Shown here: positions 16,465 through 26,043 of the stretch, one piece after another
Layout: every line of letters begins with the position of its first letter
How positions within the stretch are numbered: position 1 is the first letter of the stretch
Assembly: GCA_900112785.1 (NCBI GenBank)
Contig: FONB01000005.1
Span: 62,001-126,000 of the forward strand
Source of the DNA: Phytobacter palmae
Lineage (GTDB): Bacteria; Pseudomonadota; Gammaproteobacteria; Enterobacterales; Enterobacteriaceae
Length of the DNA: 64,000 nucleotides
Reading direction: 5' to 3'
Notes under the pieces: model-generated
Seen by the model: only the letters and a program-made list of their open reading frames with translations
Databases searched by the model: none
What the model was told of the DNA's origin: nothing
Made by a program: the position numbers and the translations under genes

Positions 16465-17853
16465 TTAATCGCTCACTGCTGGCAAGGACCATCCTCCCCC
16501 CAGTGCGCGATATAAATCGATTTGCGCCAGTAACAGATTACTTTTGGCCTGAACGACGCTGAGCTGCGTGGAGAACAACGTGCGCTGGGCATCGAGCTCA
16601 TCAAGGTAGGATGAGTACCCGTTGCGATAGCGGTTTTGCGCAATGCGTAACGCCTCCTGAGCCACCAGAGTCTGCGCCTGCAATTCCGCCAGCTGTTCCT
16701 GCAAATGCGTTATCGCGTCCAGACTGTCGTTGACCTCTTTAAAAGCATTTCGCACTGTTTTTTCATAGGCATACAGCGCCTGGTTACGTTGTGACGCTGT
16801 CACGTCAACCTGAGCATTCAGCGCCTGACGATTAAGCAACGGAGCCAGAATACTGCCACCCACACTCCATAGCTGAAGCGGGTTATCCAGCAAACCGGGC
16901 AGGGTTCTGTCCTGAATGCTGCCCGTGGCGGTAAGGTTGATAGATGGCAACAAACTGGCACGAGCAGAAGCCAGCGTGGCATCAGCGGCGATCAACTGTT
17001 GTTCCGCCTGGGCAATATCCGGACGGCGGTTAAGCAATGACGATGGTAAGTTTGATGGGATCTGCAGTGGCGTAAGTTGATCGAGTTCATTTTGCCGGGC
17101 GATGCTGCCAGGGTTGGCACCGATGAGCAGACTGAGCGCATTTTCCTGCTGGGCGATTTGATGGCGCAGGCCCGGAATCTGCGCTCGCGTCGCGCGCATC
17201 TCAGAATCTGACTGCATCAGTTCCAGCCGCGAACTGTATCCCGTCTCATACTGGCGTTGCGCCAGCCTGAATGCTTCTTCCCGGGCTTTTAAGGTCGATT
17301 CGGTGACCCGCAGTTGGTTATCAAGCGAAAGCAGACTGACGTAACCGGATGCAACTGAGGAGGCAACGGTTAAATCAGCGGCAGCGGCAGCGGCTTTTTG
17401 TGCCGCCAGCGAGGCCTGTGCGGCATCGGTGGTATTACGATGAACGCCCCAGATATCCACATCATAACTGGCCGTTAGCGTGCCTTTATATAAGGTGCTG
17501 TAGATGGGCAACCCTGTGGCCGCAGACTGGGTACGGGCGCGTGTACCGTTAACGCCTGCGCTGAGCGAAGGAAAAAGAGAGCCCTCTGCGCCGTAAACCC
17601 GTGCCTGGTACTCATTGACCCGCTCACGGGCAATCAGTACGTCACTGTTATAGCGAAGCGCCTGATCTACATAACCGTTTAGCGCATTATCGTGAAAATT
17701 GCGCCACCAGACCTTCTCGACTGTACTCGATGGGCCAACGGCGCTGCGCCAGGTCGCAGGGATCTGTAATGAAGGCTTCGCCGGTTTTACATCAACAGAT
17801 TGACACGCCGTAAGCAGCAGGCAGGTGAGAGCAATGAGAGGACGAACGGTCAT
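16465..17853 (-). CDS. Outer-membrane efflux lipoprotein (NodT/OprM family)
   Basis: A 462-residue TolC-like outer-membrane factor. The N-terminal signal LIALTCLLLTACQS ends in a lipobox (LLTAC), so the mature protein is an outer-membrane-anchored lipoprotein. Two repeated outer-membrane-efflux domains follow, with the repeat-type motifs ARERVNEYQARVYGAEGSLFP and LLNRRPDIAQAEQQLIAADA. Its ATG overlaps the end of the membrane-fusion gene by 4 bases. It would form the exit duct of the EmrAB-type pump encoded with it. Confidence 0.92.
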   Translation of the reverse strand: MTVRPLIALTCLLLTACQSVDVKPAKPSLQIPATWRSAVGPSSTVEKVWWRNFHDNALNGYVDQALRYNSDVLIARERVNEYQARVYGAEGSLFPSLSAGVNGTRARTQSAATGLPIYSTLYKGTLTASYDVDIWGVHRNTTDAAQASLAAQKAAAAAADLTVASSVASGYVSLLSLDNQLRVTESTLKAREEAFRLAQRQYETGYSSRLELMQSDSEMRATRAQIPGLRHQIAQQENALSLLIGANPGSIARQNELDQLTPLQIPSNLPSSLLNRRPDIAQAEQQLIAADATLASARASLLPSINLTATGSIQDRTLPGLLDNPLQLWSVGGSILAPLLNRQALNAQVDVTASQRNQALYAYEKTVRNAFKEVNDSLDAITHLQEQLAELQAQTLVAQEALRIAQNRYRNGYSSYLDELDAQRTLFSTQLSVVQAKSNLLLAQIDLYRALGGGWSLPAVSD

Positions 17854-18932
17854 TGTTTCGTCTCCCGGGTATCAATATGGACCTGTACCGACATGCCAGG
17901 ACGCAGGCGGGCAATCTCTTCCTCTTTGCCTTTCACTTCAATGCGCACCGGAATGCGCTGGGCAATTTTCACAAAGTTACCCGTTGCGTTGTCAGGTGAA
18001 ATAGCGCTGAATTCCACACCGGTCGCCGGCGAGATACTCTCAACACGACCTTCAAACGCTTTGCCGTCCAGCGCATCGACAGTGAATCGTACCGGCTGTC
18101 CGGGGTGAACGTTCGCCAGTTGCGTCTCTTTAAGGTTGGCGATAACCCAGTGCTGGGCGGGAACCAGCGACGTCAAATGTGTACCGGCGGTGACGTACGC
18201 TCCCAGTCTGACGCTAATTTGTCCGAGCTGGCCGTCACGCGGGGCGACAATGTGGGTGTTTTGCAGATCGATCTCTGCCAGCTCCAGGGCCGCTTTGGCA
18301 TTTTCCACATCCGCTTCCAGGGCGCCGCGATTAACGATAGTCGTTTGGAGATCCTGGCGTGAAACGTCGAGGGTGGCCTGTGCCTGAGCAATACTGGCAT
18401 TGCCCTGCGCCGCGCTGGCGAGGGCCGCGTCGCGCTCACGAACAGAGAGTGAACCATCGGCGCTCAGGGCTTTTACGCGTTTAAGGTTTGCCTGAGACTG
18501 GATATTCTGCGCCTTCGCACTGGTCAGCGCCGCCTCGTTACGCTGGATAACCGCCTCGGCACTTTTCCGTTGTTGAATATTGTTATTCAGCGCGGCGATT
18601 TTCATTGCCAGTTGCGCCTGTGCCTGATGGACGCGCTGACGATAAATACGATCGTCAATCTGCATCAGCAGATCGCCTTTTTTGACCCGGGCGAAATCCT
18701 GGACATTCACCTGCGTGATATAGCCATTCACCTGCGGACTAATGAAGGTCGTCAGACCGCGCACATAGGCGTTATCTGTAAACTGGGTTTGCCGGGTAAA
18801 AGGGGGCAACTGCCAGGCGTAAAGAATCACCAGTACGCCAACAATACCAATAGCGGCAGCGGCGAAAATTGACACAATACGCAGGTTACTGCGGGTATTT
18901 GCCCGCTCTTTGGCGGCATCCTGCTGACTCAT
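17850..18932 (-). CDS. EmrA-like periplasmic membrane-fusion protein
   Basis: A 360-residue HlyD-family adaptor. One N-terminal membrane anchor lies at residues ~22-42 (IVSIFAAAAIGIVGVLVILY). Then come a split lipoyl domain (YITQVNVQDFARVKKGDLLM and VAPRDGQLGQISVRLGAYV), a long alpha-helical hairpin and a beta-barrel domain (WVIANLKETQLANVHPGQPV). It connects the inner-membrane DHA2 transporter with the outer-membrane factor. It lies 25 bases after the transporter gene in the same operon. Confidence 0.92.
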   Translation of the reverse strand: MSQQDAAKERANTRSNLRIVSIFAAAAIGIVGVLVILYAWQLPPFTRQTQFTDNAYVRGLTTFISPQVNGYITQVNVQDFARVKKGDLLMQIDDRIYRQRVHQAQAQLAMKIAALNNNIQQRKSAEAVIQRNEAALTSAKAQNIQSQANLKRVKALSADGSLSVRERDAALASAAQGNASIAQAQATLDVSRQDLQTTIVNRGALEADVENAKAALELAEIDLQNTHIVAPRDGQLGQISVRLGAYVTAGTHLTSLVPAQHWVIANLKETQLANVHPGQPVRFTVDALDGKAFEGRVESISPATGVEFSAISPDNATGNFVKIAQRIPVRIEVKGKEEEIARLRPGMSVQVHIDTRETKQ

Positions 18933-18957
18933 AGATACTCCAGTAAAGTTAACACTC

Positions 18958-20613
18958 TTATTTTTTAGTTCCGGTTGCCTGTCTTAATACGATACGCGCG
19001 GTGATACGCAGGCGTATCAGTCGCCAGAATATCCACACCAGTGTGGCGGCGGCGATAGAGGCGGTTAACAGATAAGTATCGTTGTAAGCGAGAATATTCG
19101 CTTCCAGAGTTGAGACGTTCTGCAACTGCGTGGCGGCCTGAGCGCTCAGTAATGTGCTGTCACTGATCATGCTCTGGTACATCTGGCTGTAGAGTTGCAG
19201 CCGCTCGTTGACCAGCGGGTTAAGGGTAGTGAGCTGGTCGGCAAGCAGGCTGGAATGGTATTTTTCACGCCAGGTCTGGAAGGTGCCGAGAATGGCAGAA
19301 CCCAGTAGCCCGCCGATGTTCTGGCTCATTCCAAACAGCACCGAGAAGCTAACCAGATTGCGCGGCTCGGCGACCACGCCGCCGATTCCGGCCAGCATGG
19401 CGGGCGCGAGGAAGAAGGCGCTGCCAAAACCGAGTAAAAACTGGCTTATCATGAGCTGGTCAGGGCGCGTAAGCGTGGTTGACTGACTGTCCATCAGCGA
19501 GGCAATGATCATCAAGACCAGCGAGGTAACAATAGGCCAGGACAGGCGTTGAGGTTTTATCGTCAGACAACTGGCGATGATGCCGCAGATAATCCCGGCG
19601 AGAATAGACCACGCAAGGTTGGTCATCTGTTCATTCTGCAAACCAACATACTGCAACCAGCCAAACACACCGGTGTTTTGCTCTGCCAGCACGATGCGGA
19701 TTAACAGCATGATTAAACCGAGCCGTACTATGCTGCCGCTGGAGAGCCAGCGTGTATTTAAGAGTGGGTTGCTGCGGTTATGTTCAAACACAATGGCACT
19801 CACGATCAGTACCACTGCCAGCGCCAGTGACCAGCCAATCCACGGGGCTTCAAACCACCAGTCCAGACGGCCAAGCGACAGCACCGCACAAACCAGAGCC
19901 ATGCCGGGCGCAAGCAAAAAGAAGGTAATAAAGTCCTTCTTTTCAAAAACTTTTTTGCGATCGCCGGGGGGAAGTTTGAGCATCATTACGCAGGCGAGGG
20001 AGATCAGCGCCAGACCCAGCTCGAAAAAGTACAGGCCACGCCATTCATCAAGTTGCAGGAGTTCTGTGGAAAACAGCCTGGCAATGGGAATGGCCAGCGA
20101 CGAACCGGTTATGCCGATTGTCAGGGCTTTCAGGCGATGGCGGGCAGGCCAGGCCTGGATTTGATAATAGATCCCAAGCGAACTGAGCGCCGCAGCAACC
20201 ATGCCATGAGCGGCGCGCACCAGTAACGCTGAACTGAGATCGTTGACGAACAGGTGAAAGAAGGTCACCAGCACGTACAGCACCAAAAATCCCTCGGTAA
20301 AGGCGCGCAACCCAAACTGCTGGCGGAACTTTACCAGCAGCAGGTTGATAGACACGTTCGTCATGACATAAACGGCAGGGAGCCAGGCAATTTCCGTCGA
20401 CCAGGCGGCAAAAGTCCCTTGCAGGTTTTGCAGATTAGCGGTGACCATCGCATTGCCCAGCGCACCGGTCATGCAGACCAGCAGCCCGACGATGCCATAG
20501 GCGATACGTTTGGGTGTGCTGTGAAATGGGGTCGAGGGTGAGCCCAGCAGCATCGGCTTTTCGTGTGGCGCCCATTCCCGTGGCGCGTAGGGATCGCTTT
20601 TTGGCAAGCGCAT
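18958..20613 (-). CDS. EmrB-like MFS drug transporter (DHA2, 14 TM)
   Basis: A 551-residue major-facilitator protein with many hydrophobic segments across the chain. A soluble N-terminal extension of ~35 residues precedes TM1 (RIAYGIVGLLVCMTGALGNA). The large periplasmic loop before the last helix (QTWREKYHSSLLADQLTTLN onward) is typical of EmrB-type proteins. Its ATG overlaps the marR stop codon by one base (TAATG). It should expel hydrophobic or acidic toxic compounds using the proton gradient, with the two downstream pump partners. Confidence 0.9.
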   Translation of the reverse strand: MRLPKSDPYAPREWAPHEKPMLLGSPSTPFHSTPKRIAYGIVGLLVCMTGALGNAMVTANLQNLQGTFAAWSTEIAWLPAVYVMTNVSINLLLVKFRQQFGLRAFTEGFLVLYVLVTFFHLFVNDLSSALLVRAAHGMVAAALSSLGIYYQIQAWPARHRLKALTIGITGSSLAIPIARLFSTELLQLDEWRGLYFFELGLALISLACVMMLKLPPGDRKKVFEKKDFITFFLLAPGMALVCAVLSLGRLDWWFEAPWIGWSLALAVVLIVSAIVFEHNRSNPLLNTRWLSSGSIVRLGLIMLLIRIVLAEQNTGVFGWLQYVGLQNEQMTNLAWSILAGIICGIIASCLTIKPQRLSWPIVTSLVLMIIASLMDSQSTTLTRPDQLMISQFLLGFGSAFFLAPAMLAGIGGVVAEPRNLVSFSVLFGMSQNIGGLLGSAILGTFQTWREKYHSSLLADQLTTLNPLVNERLQLYSQMYQSMISDSTLLSAQAATQLQNVSTLEANILAYNDTYLLTASIAAATLVWIFWRLIRLRITARIVLRQATGTKK

Positions 20614-21044
20614 TACTTCTTCCCGACCTCAACGAGCAGCTTTTCCAGCACCCGGCGGGTTTGTGCCTGCTCCTCAGGACTAATGACCGATAAAATTTCT
20701 TCACGCAGGTCATCGGCTACGGTCTTTACCTGGTGATAAAGCGCCATCCCTTGATCTGTAGCAACCAGCAGGCGTTTGCGTTTGTCCTGATCGGTCAGTA
20801 CGCGCTGTACCAGTTGTTGTTCGACCAGGCGATTAATCAGCGGCACCAGTGTGGCGTTCTCAATGCCTAACTCCTGTGCGAGCTCACTTTGCGATAACGG
20901 GGTTTGATTGCGGGCGATAGCGGCGACTGCAAGCCAACTGGCCTGACTCATGCCCAGCCCACGCAGGCGACGATCGACCGCCAGGCGCCAGTGATGGGCC
21001 GTGAGATAGAGCAGATGAGAAAAAGTGAGGTCGCGGTTATCCAT
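20613..21044 (-). CDS. MarR-family repressor of the efflux operon
   Basis: A 143-residue winged-helix regulator. The recognition region reads PLSQSELAQELGIENATLVP, and the wing contains the conserved DQDKRKRLL. It is the first gene of the operon, overlapping the transporter gene by one base. A palindrome (TTAGATATCTAA) lies about 20-30 bases upstream of its start, so autorepression with ligand release is the expected mechanism. The closest type is SlyA/MarR; the inducer cannot be read from sequence. Confidence 0.9.
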   Translation of the reverse strand: MDNRDLTFSHLLYLTAHHWRLAVDRRLRGLGMSQASWLAVAAIARNQTPLSQSELAQELGIENATLVPLINRLVEQQLVQRVLTDQDKRKRLLVATDQGMALYHQVKTVADDLREEILSVISPEEQAQTRRVLEKLLVEVGKK

Positions 21045-21063
21045 ATCGTTTTCTGATAATTAG

Positions 21064-21075
21064 TTAGATATCTAA
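21064..21075. promoter_or_regulatory. MarR operator candidate
   Basis: TTAGATATCTAA is a perfect 12-bp palindrome in the leader of the marR-emrBA-type operon. The TTAG...CTAA arms resemble the SlyA-type consensus TTAGCAAGCTAA. Confidence 0.65.
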
Positions 21076-21259
21076 TGAGTTTATCGTTAGCTGCGTGAAT
21101 ATTTCAAGTGTATTAGAAAGCTCAGGTTTTGTAGGAGAGCGTGTAGAGATGGCAAAAGATATCAACCTCCCTGCATACTGGATGGGTTTTCAGGGTGCTT
21201 TACGCTGTAGTCTCGCTTCACTAAGCTGTACTGAGGCTTAAAAATGGAGGGCTCTTTCC

Positions 21260-22057
21260 ATGACGATGTTTCCCTGCTTATCTGAACCTACGCTTGCGGC
21301 TGCAAATACACTGGGGCAGTGGCTGGCACAAAATGACTTTGCCAGCAAACCGACGCCAGTCCATGCCGATGCGGTAATCATCCCCGGGCATTCGGTTATC
21401 CCAGTGATTGATGCGGCATGCGCGATAGCGTCGGGTCAGCATATTCCGTTGATCATTAGTGGCGGTATCGGGCATTCCACACCATTCCTTTACGCCGCGG
21501 TTTCCCGGCACTCTGCGTATAATTTAATCCCCACTACGGGACGCAAAGAAGCGGAAGTCATTGCGGATATCGCAGAGAAATTCTGGAAGATTAAGCGCAA
21601 AAATATTTTTATAGAAAAACAGTCAACGAATTGTGGCGAAAATGCCCGATTTTCGATCGACATGATGCTATCGCACGGTATGAACGTTAAAACCGTATTG
21701 ATTGTGCAAGATCCCGCCCTGCAACGCAGAACGATGGCGACTTTTGCCCGCGTGAGCCAGGGCTGTACCAATGCCCCCCACTGGTTAAGTTACTCAGGGT
21801 TTACCCCTGAACTGATTAATACCCCTGATGGCCTGGCTTTTTTATCCCCGAAAGAGGGATTGTGGCCTGTTGATCGTTACTTATCACTGATTTTGGGTGA
21901 AGTGCCGCGCTTAAGAGACGACGAGAAGGGCTATGGTCCGGCAGGACGCGATTTTATTGTTCATGTCGATTTTCCCCCGTCGGTTGAGAAGGCATGGCAG
22001 GTTCTTGAGTCCGATGAGGTGCTTTACGAAACGCTGCGCCGCCGTTCGCTGGTTTAA
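21260..22057 (+). CDS. ydcF: YdcF family protein (DUF218, ElyC/SanA/YdcF)
   Basis: A 265-residue protein resembling E. coli YdcF (266 residues). DUF218 core motifs include [52 protein letters not shown] and [18 protein letters not shown]. coli YdcF is reported to bind S-adenosylmethionine, but its role is unknown. The RBS GGAGGG lies upstream of the ATG. The next gene is aldA, as in E. coli, so the locus is syntenic. Confidence 0.92.
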   Translation: MTMFPCLSEPTLAAANTLGQWLAQNDFASKPTPVHADAVIIPGHSVIPVIDAACAIASGQHIPLIISGGIGHSTPFLYAAVSRHSAYNLIPTTGRKEAEVIADIAEKFWKIKRKNIFIEKQSTNCGENARFSIDMMLSHGMNVKTVLIVQDPALQRRTMATFARVSQGCTNAPHWLSYSGFTPELINTPDGLAFLSPKEGLWPVDRYLSLILGEVPRLRDDEKGYGPAGRDFIVHVDFPPSVEKAWQVLESDEVLYETLRRRSLV

Positions 22058-22061
22058 ACAG

Positions 22062-22095
22062 TGCCCGTTTGCGCCGGCGTCGCCGCAAACGGGCA
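22062..22095 (+). terminator. Terminator of ydcF
   Basis: A perfect 12-bp stem TGCCCGTTTGCG / CGCAAACGGGCA right after the ydcF stop. No long T-run follows. Confidence 0.7.
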
Positions 22096-22255
22096 ATTAA
22101 TGTTGGTTCGATGTTATTCCATTGTTGCGTTTATGCTTTTCTTTTATGAGTTGACTCACAAAACTTACTCTCCCCCCTGGGAAACAGACCGCGCACTTGT
22201 AGATTTTTAACAATGAGTTCACTTGTTAAAAACAATGTCATTACAGGAGCAGGTC

Positions 22256-23695
22256 ATGACAGCACCCGTACAGCACCCTATGTATATCGATGGTCAATTT
22301 GTTACCTGGCAGGGCGATGCCTGGATTGATGTCACCAACCCGGCAACGGAAGAGTTGCTCTCGCGTATTCCGGACGGGACCGCAGAAGATGCGCGCAAAG
22401 CGATTGATGCCGCTGATAAAGCGCAGCCTGCATGGGAAGCCTTGCCCGCCATCGAACGTGCCGGATGGTTACGCAAAATCGCCGCCGGTATCCGTGCCAG
22501 AGCGAGCGAAATCAGTGCGCTGATCGTTGCCGAAGGCGGGAAAATCCAGCAACTGGCCGAAGTGGAAGTTAATTTCACCGCCGACTATATCGATTACATG
22601 TCAGAGTGGGCGCGTCGCTATGAAGGTGAAATCTTGCAAAGTGACCGTCCGGGCGAAAATATCTTCGTCTTTAAGCGTCCGCTGGGCGTTACCACCGGGA
22701 TCCTGCCATGGAACTTCCCGTTCTTCCTGATTGCCCGCAAACTGGCGCCAGCGCTGATTACCGGCAATACCATCGTTATCAAACCGAGTGAATTTACCCC
22801 GAATAACGCCATCGCTTTTGCGCAAATAGTGCATGAAGTTGGATTGCCCAAAGGGGTCTTTAACCTGGTGCTGGGGCGGGGTGAAACCGTAGGACAGGAG
22901 CTGGCGGCTAATCCAAAAGTGGCGATGGTCAGCATGACAGGCAGTGTGGCTGCGGGTGAAAAAATCATGGCCGCGGCGGCCAAAAATATCACCAAAGTAT
23001 GTCTCGAACTGGGCGGAAAAGCGCCGGCTATCGTCCTTGATGATGCCGATCTGGAGTTGGCAGTGAAAGCGATTGTCGATTCCCGCGTGATCAACACCGG
23101 GCAGGTCTGTAACTGTGCCGAACGCGTCTACGTGCAGAAAGGCATTTATGACCGTTTTGTTAATCGTCTGGGCGAGGCGATGAAAGCGGTGAAATTTGGT
23201 AATCCGGGCCAGCGCAATGACATCGCGATGGGGCCACTTATCAACGCCGCCGCCCTTGAACGCGTGGAAGCCAAAGTCGCCCGCGCGGTGTCGGAAGGGG
23301 CACGAGTGGTGCTGGGCGGCAAAGCAGTAGAAGGTAAAGGCTATTTCTATCCGCCAACGTTGCTGCTGGATGTGCGTCAGGAGATGTCTGTTATGCATGA
23401 AGAGACGTTTGGACCGGTTCTGCCGGTTGTGGCATTCGAAACGCTGGATGAGGCGCTGGCGATGGCCAATGACAGCGATTATGGCCTGACGTCATCGGTC
23501 TATACGCAAAACCTGAATACCGCGATGAAAGCCATTAAAGGGCTTAAGTTCGGTGAAACGTACATCAACCGCGAGAATTTTGAAGCGATGCAGGGATTCC
23601 ATGCCGGCTGGCGCAAGTCAGGAATAGGCGGTGCCGATGGCCGTCATGGTCTGGAAGAGTATCTGCAAACCCAGATGGTTTATCTGCAGGCATAA
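22256..23695 (+). CDS. aldA: Lactaldehyde/glycolaldehyde dehydrogenase
   Basis: A 479-residue NAD-dependent aldehyde dehydrogenase, same length as E. coli AldA, oxidising L-lactaldehyde (fucose and rhamnose catabolism) and glycolaldehyde. Diagnostic segments are ILPWNFPFFLIARKLAPAL, MTGSVAAGEKIM, VCLELGGKAPAIV with the base Glu, and NTGQVCNCAERVYVQKG with the catalytic Cys. An upstream in-frame ATG exists, but the ATG used follows ACAGGAGCAGGTC and aligns with the E. coli start. It is followed by a REP element and convergent with an alpha/beta hydrolase gene. Confidence 0.96.
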   Translation: MTAPVQHPMYIDGQFVTWQGDAWIDVTNPATEELLSRIPDGTAEDARKAIDAADKAQPAWEALPAIERAGWLRKIAAGIRARASEISALIVAEGGKIQQLAEVEVNFTADYIDYMSEWARRYEGEILQSDRPGENIFVFKRPLGVTTGILPWNFPFFLIARKLAPALITGNTIVIKPSEFTPNNAIAFAQIVHEVGLPKGVFNLVLGRGETVGQELAANPKVAMVSMTGSVAAGEKIMAAAAKNITKVCLELGGKAPAIVLDDADLELAVKAIVDSRVINTGQVCNCAERVYVQKGIYDRFVNRLGEAMKAVKFGNPGQRNDIAMGPLINAAALERVEAKVARAVSEGARVVLGGKAVEGKGYFYPPTLLLDVRQEMSVMHEETFGPVLPVVAFETLDEALAMANDSDYGLTSSVYTQNLNTAMKAIKGLKFGETYINRENFEAMQGFHAGWRKSGIGGADGRHGLEEYLQTQMVYLQA

Positions 23696-23797
23696 TGCGT
23701 TACGTGGTATCGGATAGCGCGTTGCGTATCCGCACTACGGTGTTCTGTAACCCCGCAGCCACCAGCACTTAGCGGGGTCACTATCGGTAATCCCTAT

Positions 23798-23831
23798 CCC
23801 GGATAAGGCGGTTTTATCGCCGCATCCGGGT
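23798..23831. repeat. REP-like element after aldA
   Basis: CCCGGATAAGGCG and CGCCGCATCCGGG form a long inverted repeat around GTTTTAT, between convergent aldA and the hydrolase gene. It is the same family as the element after nifF and may also attenuate transcription. Confidence 0.75.
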
Positions 23832-24757
23832 TATACCTTCGTTTCAATCCAGTTCATCATCAGTTCCGGCCAGAGTGCGGCAGGTAATCCCTGCGCATCG
23901 CGGATACCAAAGCCATGTGCGCCTTGTTCGAAGAGATGCATCTCTACCGGGACGCCCAGACGACGCAGTGCGGTAAACAGCACGACACTGTTTTCCACCT
24001 TTACCGCCGGATCATCCACCGCGTGGAGTAAAAAGGTCGGCGGGGTATTGCTGTCCGCCCGTTCCTCTAACGAATAGTGATGAATCTGCTGCTCCGCAGG
24101 CGAATCGCCAATGAGCTCATGGCGGGAGCCGGGATGGTCAATCTCTTTGCGCATGGTGATAACCGGATAAACCAGTGCCATAAACGCCGGGCGGGCGCTC
24201 AGTACATCGATATCATCAAGCACCGGAGAAACCTTTTCGGCATAACGAGTACCAAGGCTGGCAGCGGCATGGCCCCCGGCGGAAAACCCCATCACGCCCA
24301 GACGATCCGGGTCAAGCTGCCATTCCCGCGCCCGTGCCCGCAGGGTACGCATAGCGCGCTGAACATCGGCTAGCGGGGCGTTGGCGCCTTCGGTATGACC
24401 ATCACCCGGAAGTCGATAGGTCATGACAAATAATGTGTAACCTCTGGCATTGAAGAACGGAGCCAGCGCACTGCCTTCTTTATCGAGTACCACGCGGCGA
24501 TACGAGCCGCCAGGCGTGACCAGAATACCGACCCCATTGGGATTTTGCGGCGCGTAGACGGTGATTTGTGGCGAGCGAACGCCCGTTACTGAACGGTCAA
24601 ACGCTGAAGGACCAGTCAGTTTTTCTTCCAGTTGAAAGACCACCGGACTGGCAATGGCACCGGGCGCTTCGCCCTGTGGCCAGACCGGAAATGTCGCGGA
24701 ACGGTCTACCGCGTCTTGCATAAGGGCAACTAACTCTTGCGTACTGATGTGCTTCAC
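23831..24757 (-). CDS. Alpha/beta hydrolase (acetylxylan esterase/lipase-like)
   Basis: A ~308-residue serine hydrolase of the BD-FAE/Aes-like group. VTPGGSYRRVV is an oxyanion-hole segment (a variant of HGG), GFSAGGHAA carries the nucleophile Ser, and VDDPAVKVENS and GAHGFGIRD carry the Asp and His. The frame is open further upstream to an ATG at 24808, but a GTG with GGAGATACGGC before it is better placed and is chosen here; the start remains uncertain. There is no obvious signal peptide with the GTG start. It lies between aldA and gapC, where E. coli K-12 has no such gene, so it is an accessory insertion. Substrate unknown. Confidence 0.8.
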   Translation of the reverse strand: MKHISTQELVALMQDAVDRSATFPVWPQGEAPGAIASPVVFQLEEKLTGPSAFDRSVTGVRSPQITVYAPQNPNGVGILVTPGGSYRRVVLDKEGSALAPFFNARGYTLFVMTYRLPGDGHTEGANAPLADVQRAMRTLRARAREWQLDPDRLGVMGFSAGGHAAASLGTRYAEKVSPVLDDIDVLSARPAFMALVYPVITMRKEIDHPGSRHELIGDSPAEQQIHHYSLEERADSNTPPTFLLHAVDDPAVKVENSVVLFTALRRLGVPVEMHLFEQGAHGFGIRDAQGLPAALWPELMMNWIETKV

Positions 24758-24829
24758 GCCGTATCTCCACAAATTGAAACGGTGGTTTATATCACAGGCA
24801 TCAGCCATAAAGTGTGGGCGAGGTGGGAA

Positions 24830-24854
24830 AAGCGAGTGGTAAAACCACCCGCTT
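24830..24854 (-). terminator. Terminator between gapC and the hydrolase gene
   Basis: AAGCGAGTGGT and ACCACCCGCTT form an 11-bp stem with one mismatch and an AAA loop, just downstream of gapC on the minus strand. The stem is preceded by TGGGA rather than a clear T-run. Confidence 0.55.
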
Positions 24855-24860
24855 CATAGC

Positions 24861-25862
24861 TTAGAGTTGGCGGTATTTTTCGAGAACGCGAACCAGCTGA
24901 GTAACGAAGCCATATTCGTTATCGTACCAGGACACGGTTTTAACTAATTGCAGATCGCCAACTTCGGTAATTTCAGTTTGCGTGGCGTCAAACACCGAAC
25001 CGAAATGGCTACCAATGACATCAGAAGAGACAATCTCTTCGTCGGTATAACCAAAGGACTCGTTATTTTCAGTGGCTTTCTTGAGCGCCTGGTTAACTTC
25101 ATCCGCCGTAACTTTTTTGCCGAGAACGGAGACGAGCTCTGTGACGGAACCGGTTTTCACCGGCACGCGCTGAGCATGACCTTTCAGCTTACCGCTCAGG
25201 TCGGGTATGACCAGGCCAATCGCTTTGGCTGCCCCTGTTGTATGCGGGATAATGTTTTCCGCAGCCGCACGTGAGGCGCGAAGATCTTTCCCGCGTGGCC
25301 CATCAACCAGTGCCTGGGTACCCGTATAGGCATGGATAGTTGTCATCGTACCGACCTTGATACCAAAGCTGTCATGCAGCGCTTTTGCCATTGGGGCAAG
25401 GCAGTTGGTGGTGCAGGAGGCGACCGAAATAATGGTGTCTTGTGGTGTGATCGTGTCGTCGTTAACGTTAAATACGATAGTTTTCATCTCGCCGGCAGGG
25501 GCAGAGATCAACACTTTTTTCGCCCCAGCTTCCAGATGCGCCTGTGATTTTTCACTGGAGGTATAGAAACCGGTACACTCCACGATGATCTCGGCTCCTG
25601 CACTTCGCCATGGAATGTGTTTCGCCTCTTTTTCCGCATAAACGGTGATTTTTTTACCGTCCACGATCAACGAATCTTCCGTGAAGTCTACGCTCCAGGG
25701 GAACGGGCCATAGTTTGAATCGTGCTTTAACAGGTAAGCCAGTACTTTGGGGGAGGTCAGGTCGTTGATAGCCACCACTTGCGCATCGCTGCCCACTTCC
25801 AGCAAACGGCGCAATACCAGACGACCAATACGCCCGAAACCATTAATGCCAATTTTACTCAT
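24861..25862 (-). CDS. gapC: Glyceraldehyde-3-phosphate dehydrogenase C, intact
   Basis: A 333-residue NAD-dependent GAPDH. The N-terminal Rossmann motif is [17 protein letters not shown], the catalytic Cys lies in [12 protein letters not shown] (residue ~150), and the C-terminus has [20 protein letters not shown]. The position between aldA and cybB is that of E. coli gapC, which is a pseudogene in K-12. Here the frame is complete with all catalytic segments. It is a second GAPDH relative to the GapA expected elsewhere; its physiological role is unclear. Confidence 0.95.
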   Translation of the reverse strand: MSKIGINGFGRIGRLVLRRLLEVGSDAQVVAINDLTSPKVLAYLLKHDSNYGPFPWSVDFTEDSLIVDGKKITVYAEKEAKHIPWRSAGAEIIVECTGFYTSSEKSQAHLEAGAKKVLISAPAGEMKTIVFNVNDDTITPQDTIISVASCTTNCLAPMAKALHDSFGIKVGTMTTIHAYTGTQALVDGPRGKDLRASRAAAENIIPHTTGAAKAIGLVIPDLSGKLKGHAQRVPVKTGSVTELVSVLGKKVTADEVNQALKKATENNESFGYTDEEIVSSDVIGSHFGSVFDATQTEITEVGDLQLVKTVSWYDNEYGFVTQLVRVLEKYRQL

Positions 25863-26043
25863 CGCTCTTCTCCATCGGGTTCAAAAATTCACATCACCAG
25901 GCATAGCCTGGGTTAAAGACAACGGCAAATGACAGCTTCTCATCCAGGCGTAAGCGATTGATAATTGATAAAGAAAAGTTAATGAATTTTTAAGAAAAGC
26001 TCAGTATGTTGGCTTTACTTCTGTTTCGTTTCAGGATTCTCAT

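Noticed and set aside
22601-23398. 265-codon antisense frame across aldA
   Set aside because: Lies wholly opposite a confidently identified gene, has no ribosome binding site and reads as low-complexity shadow sequence (His/Arg/Phe rich).
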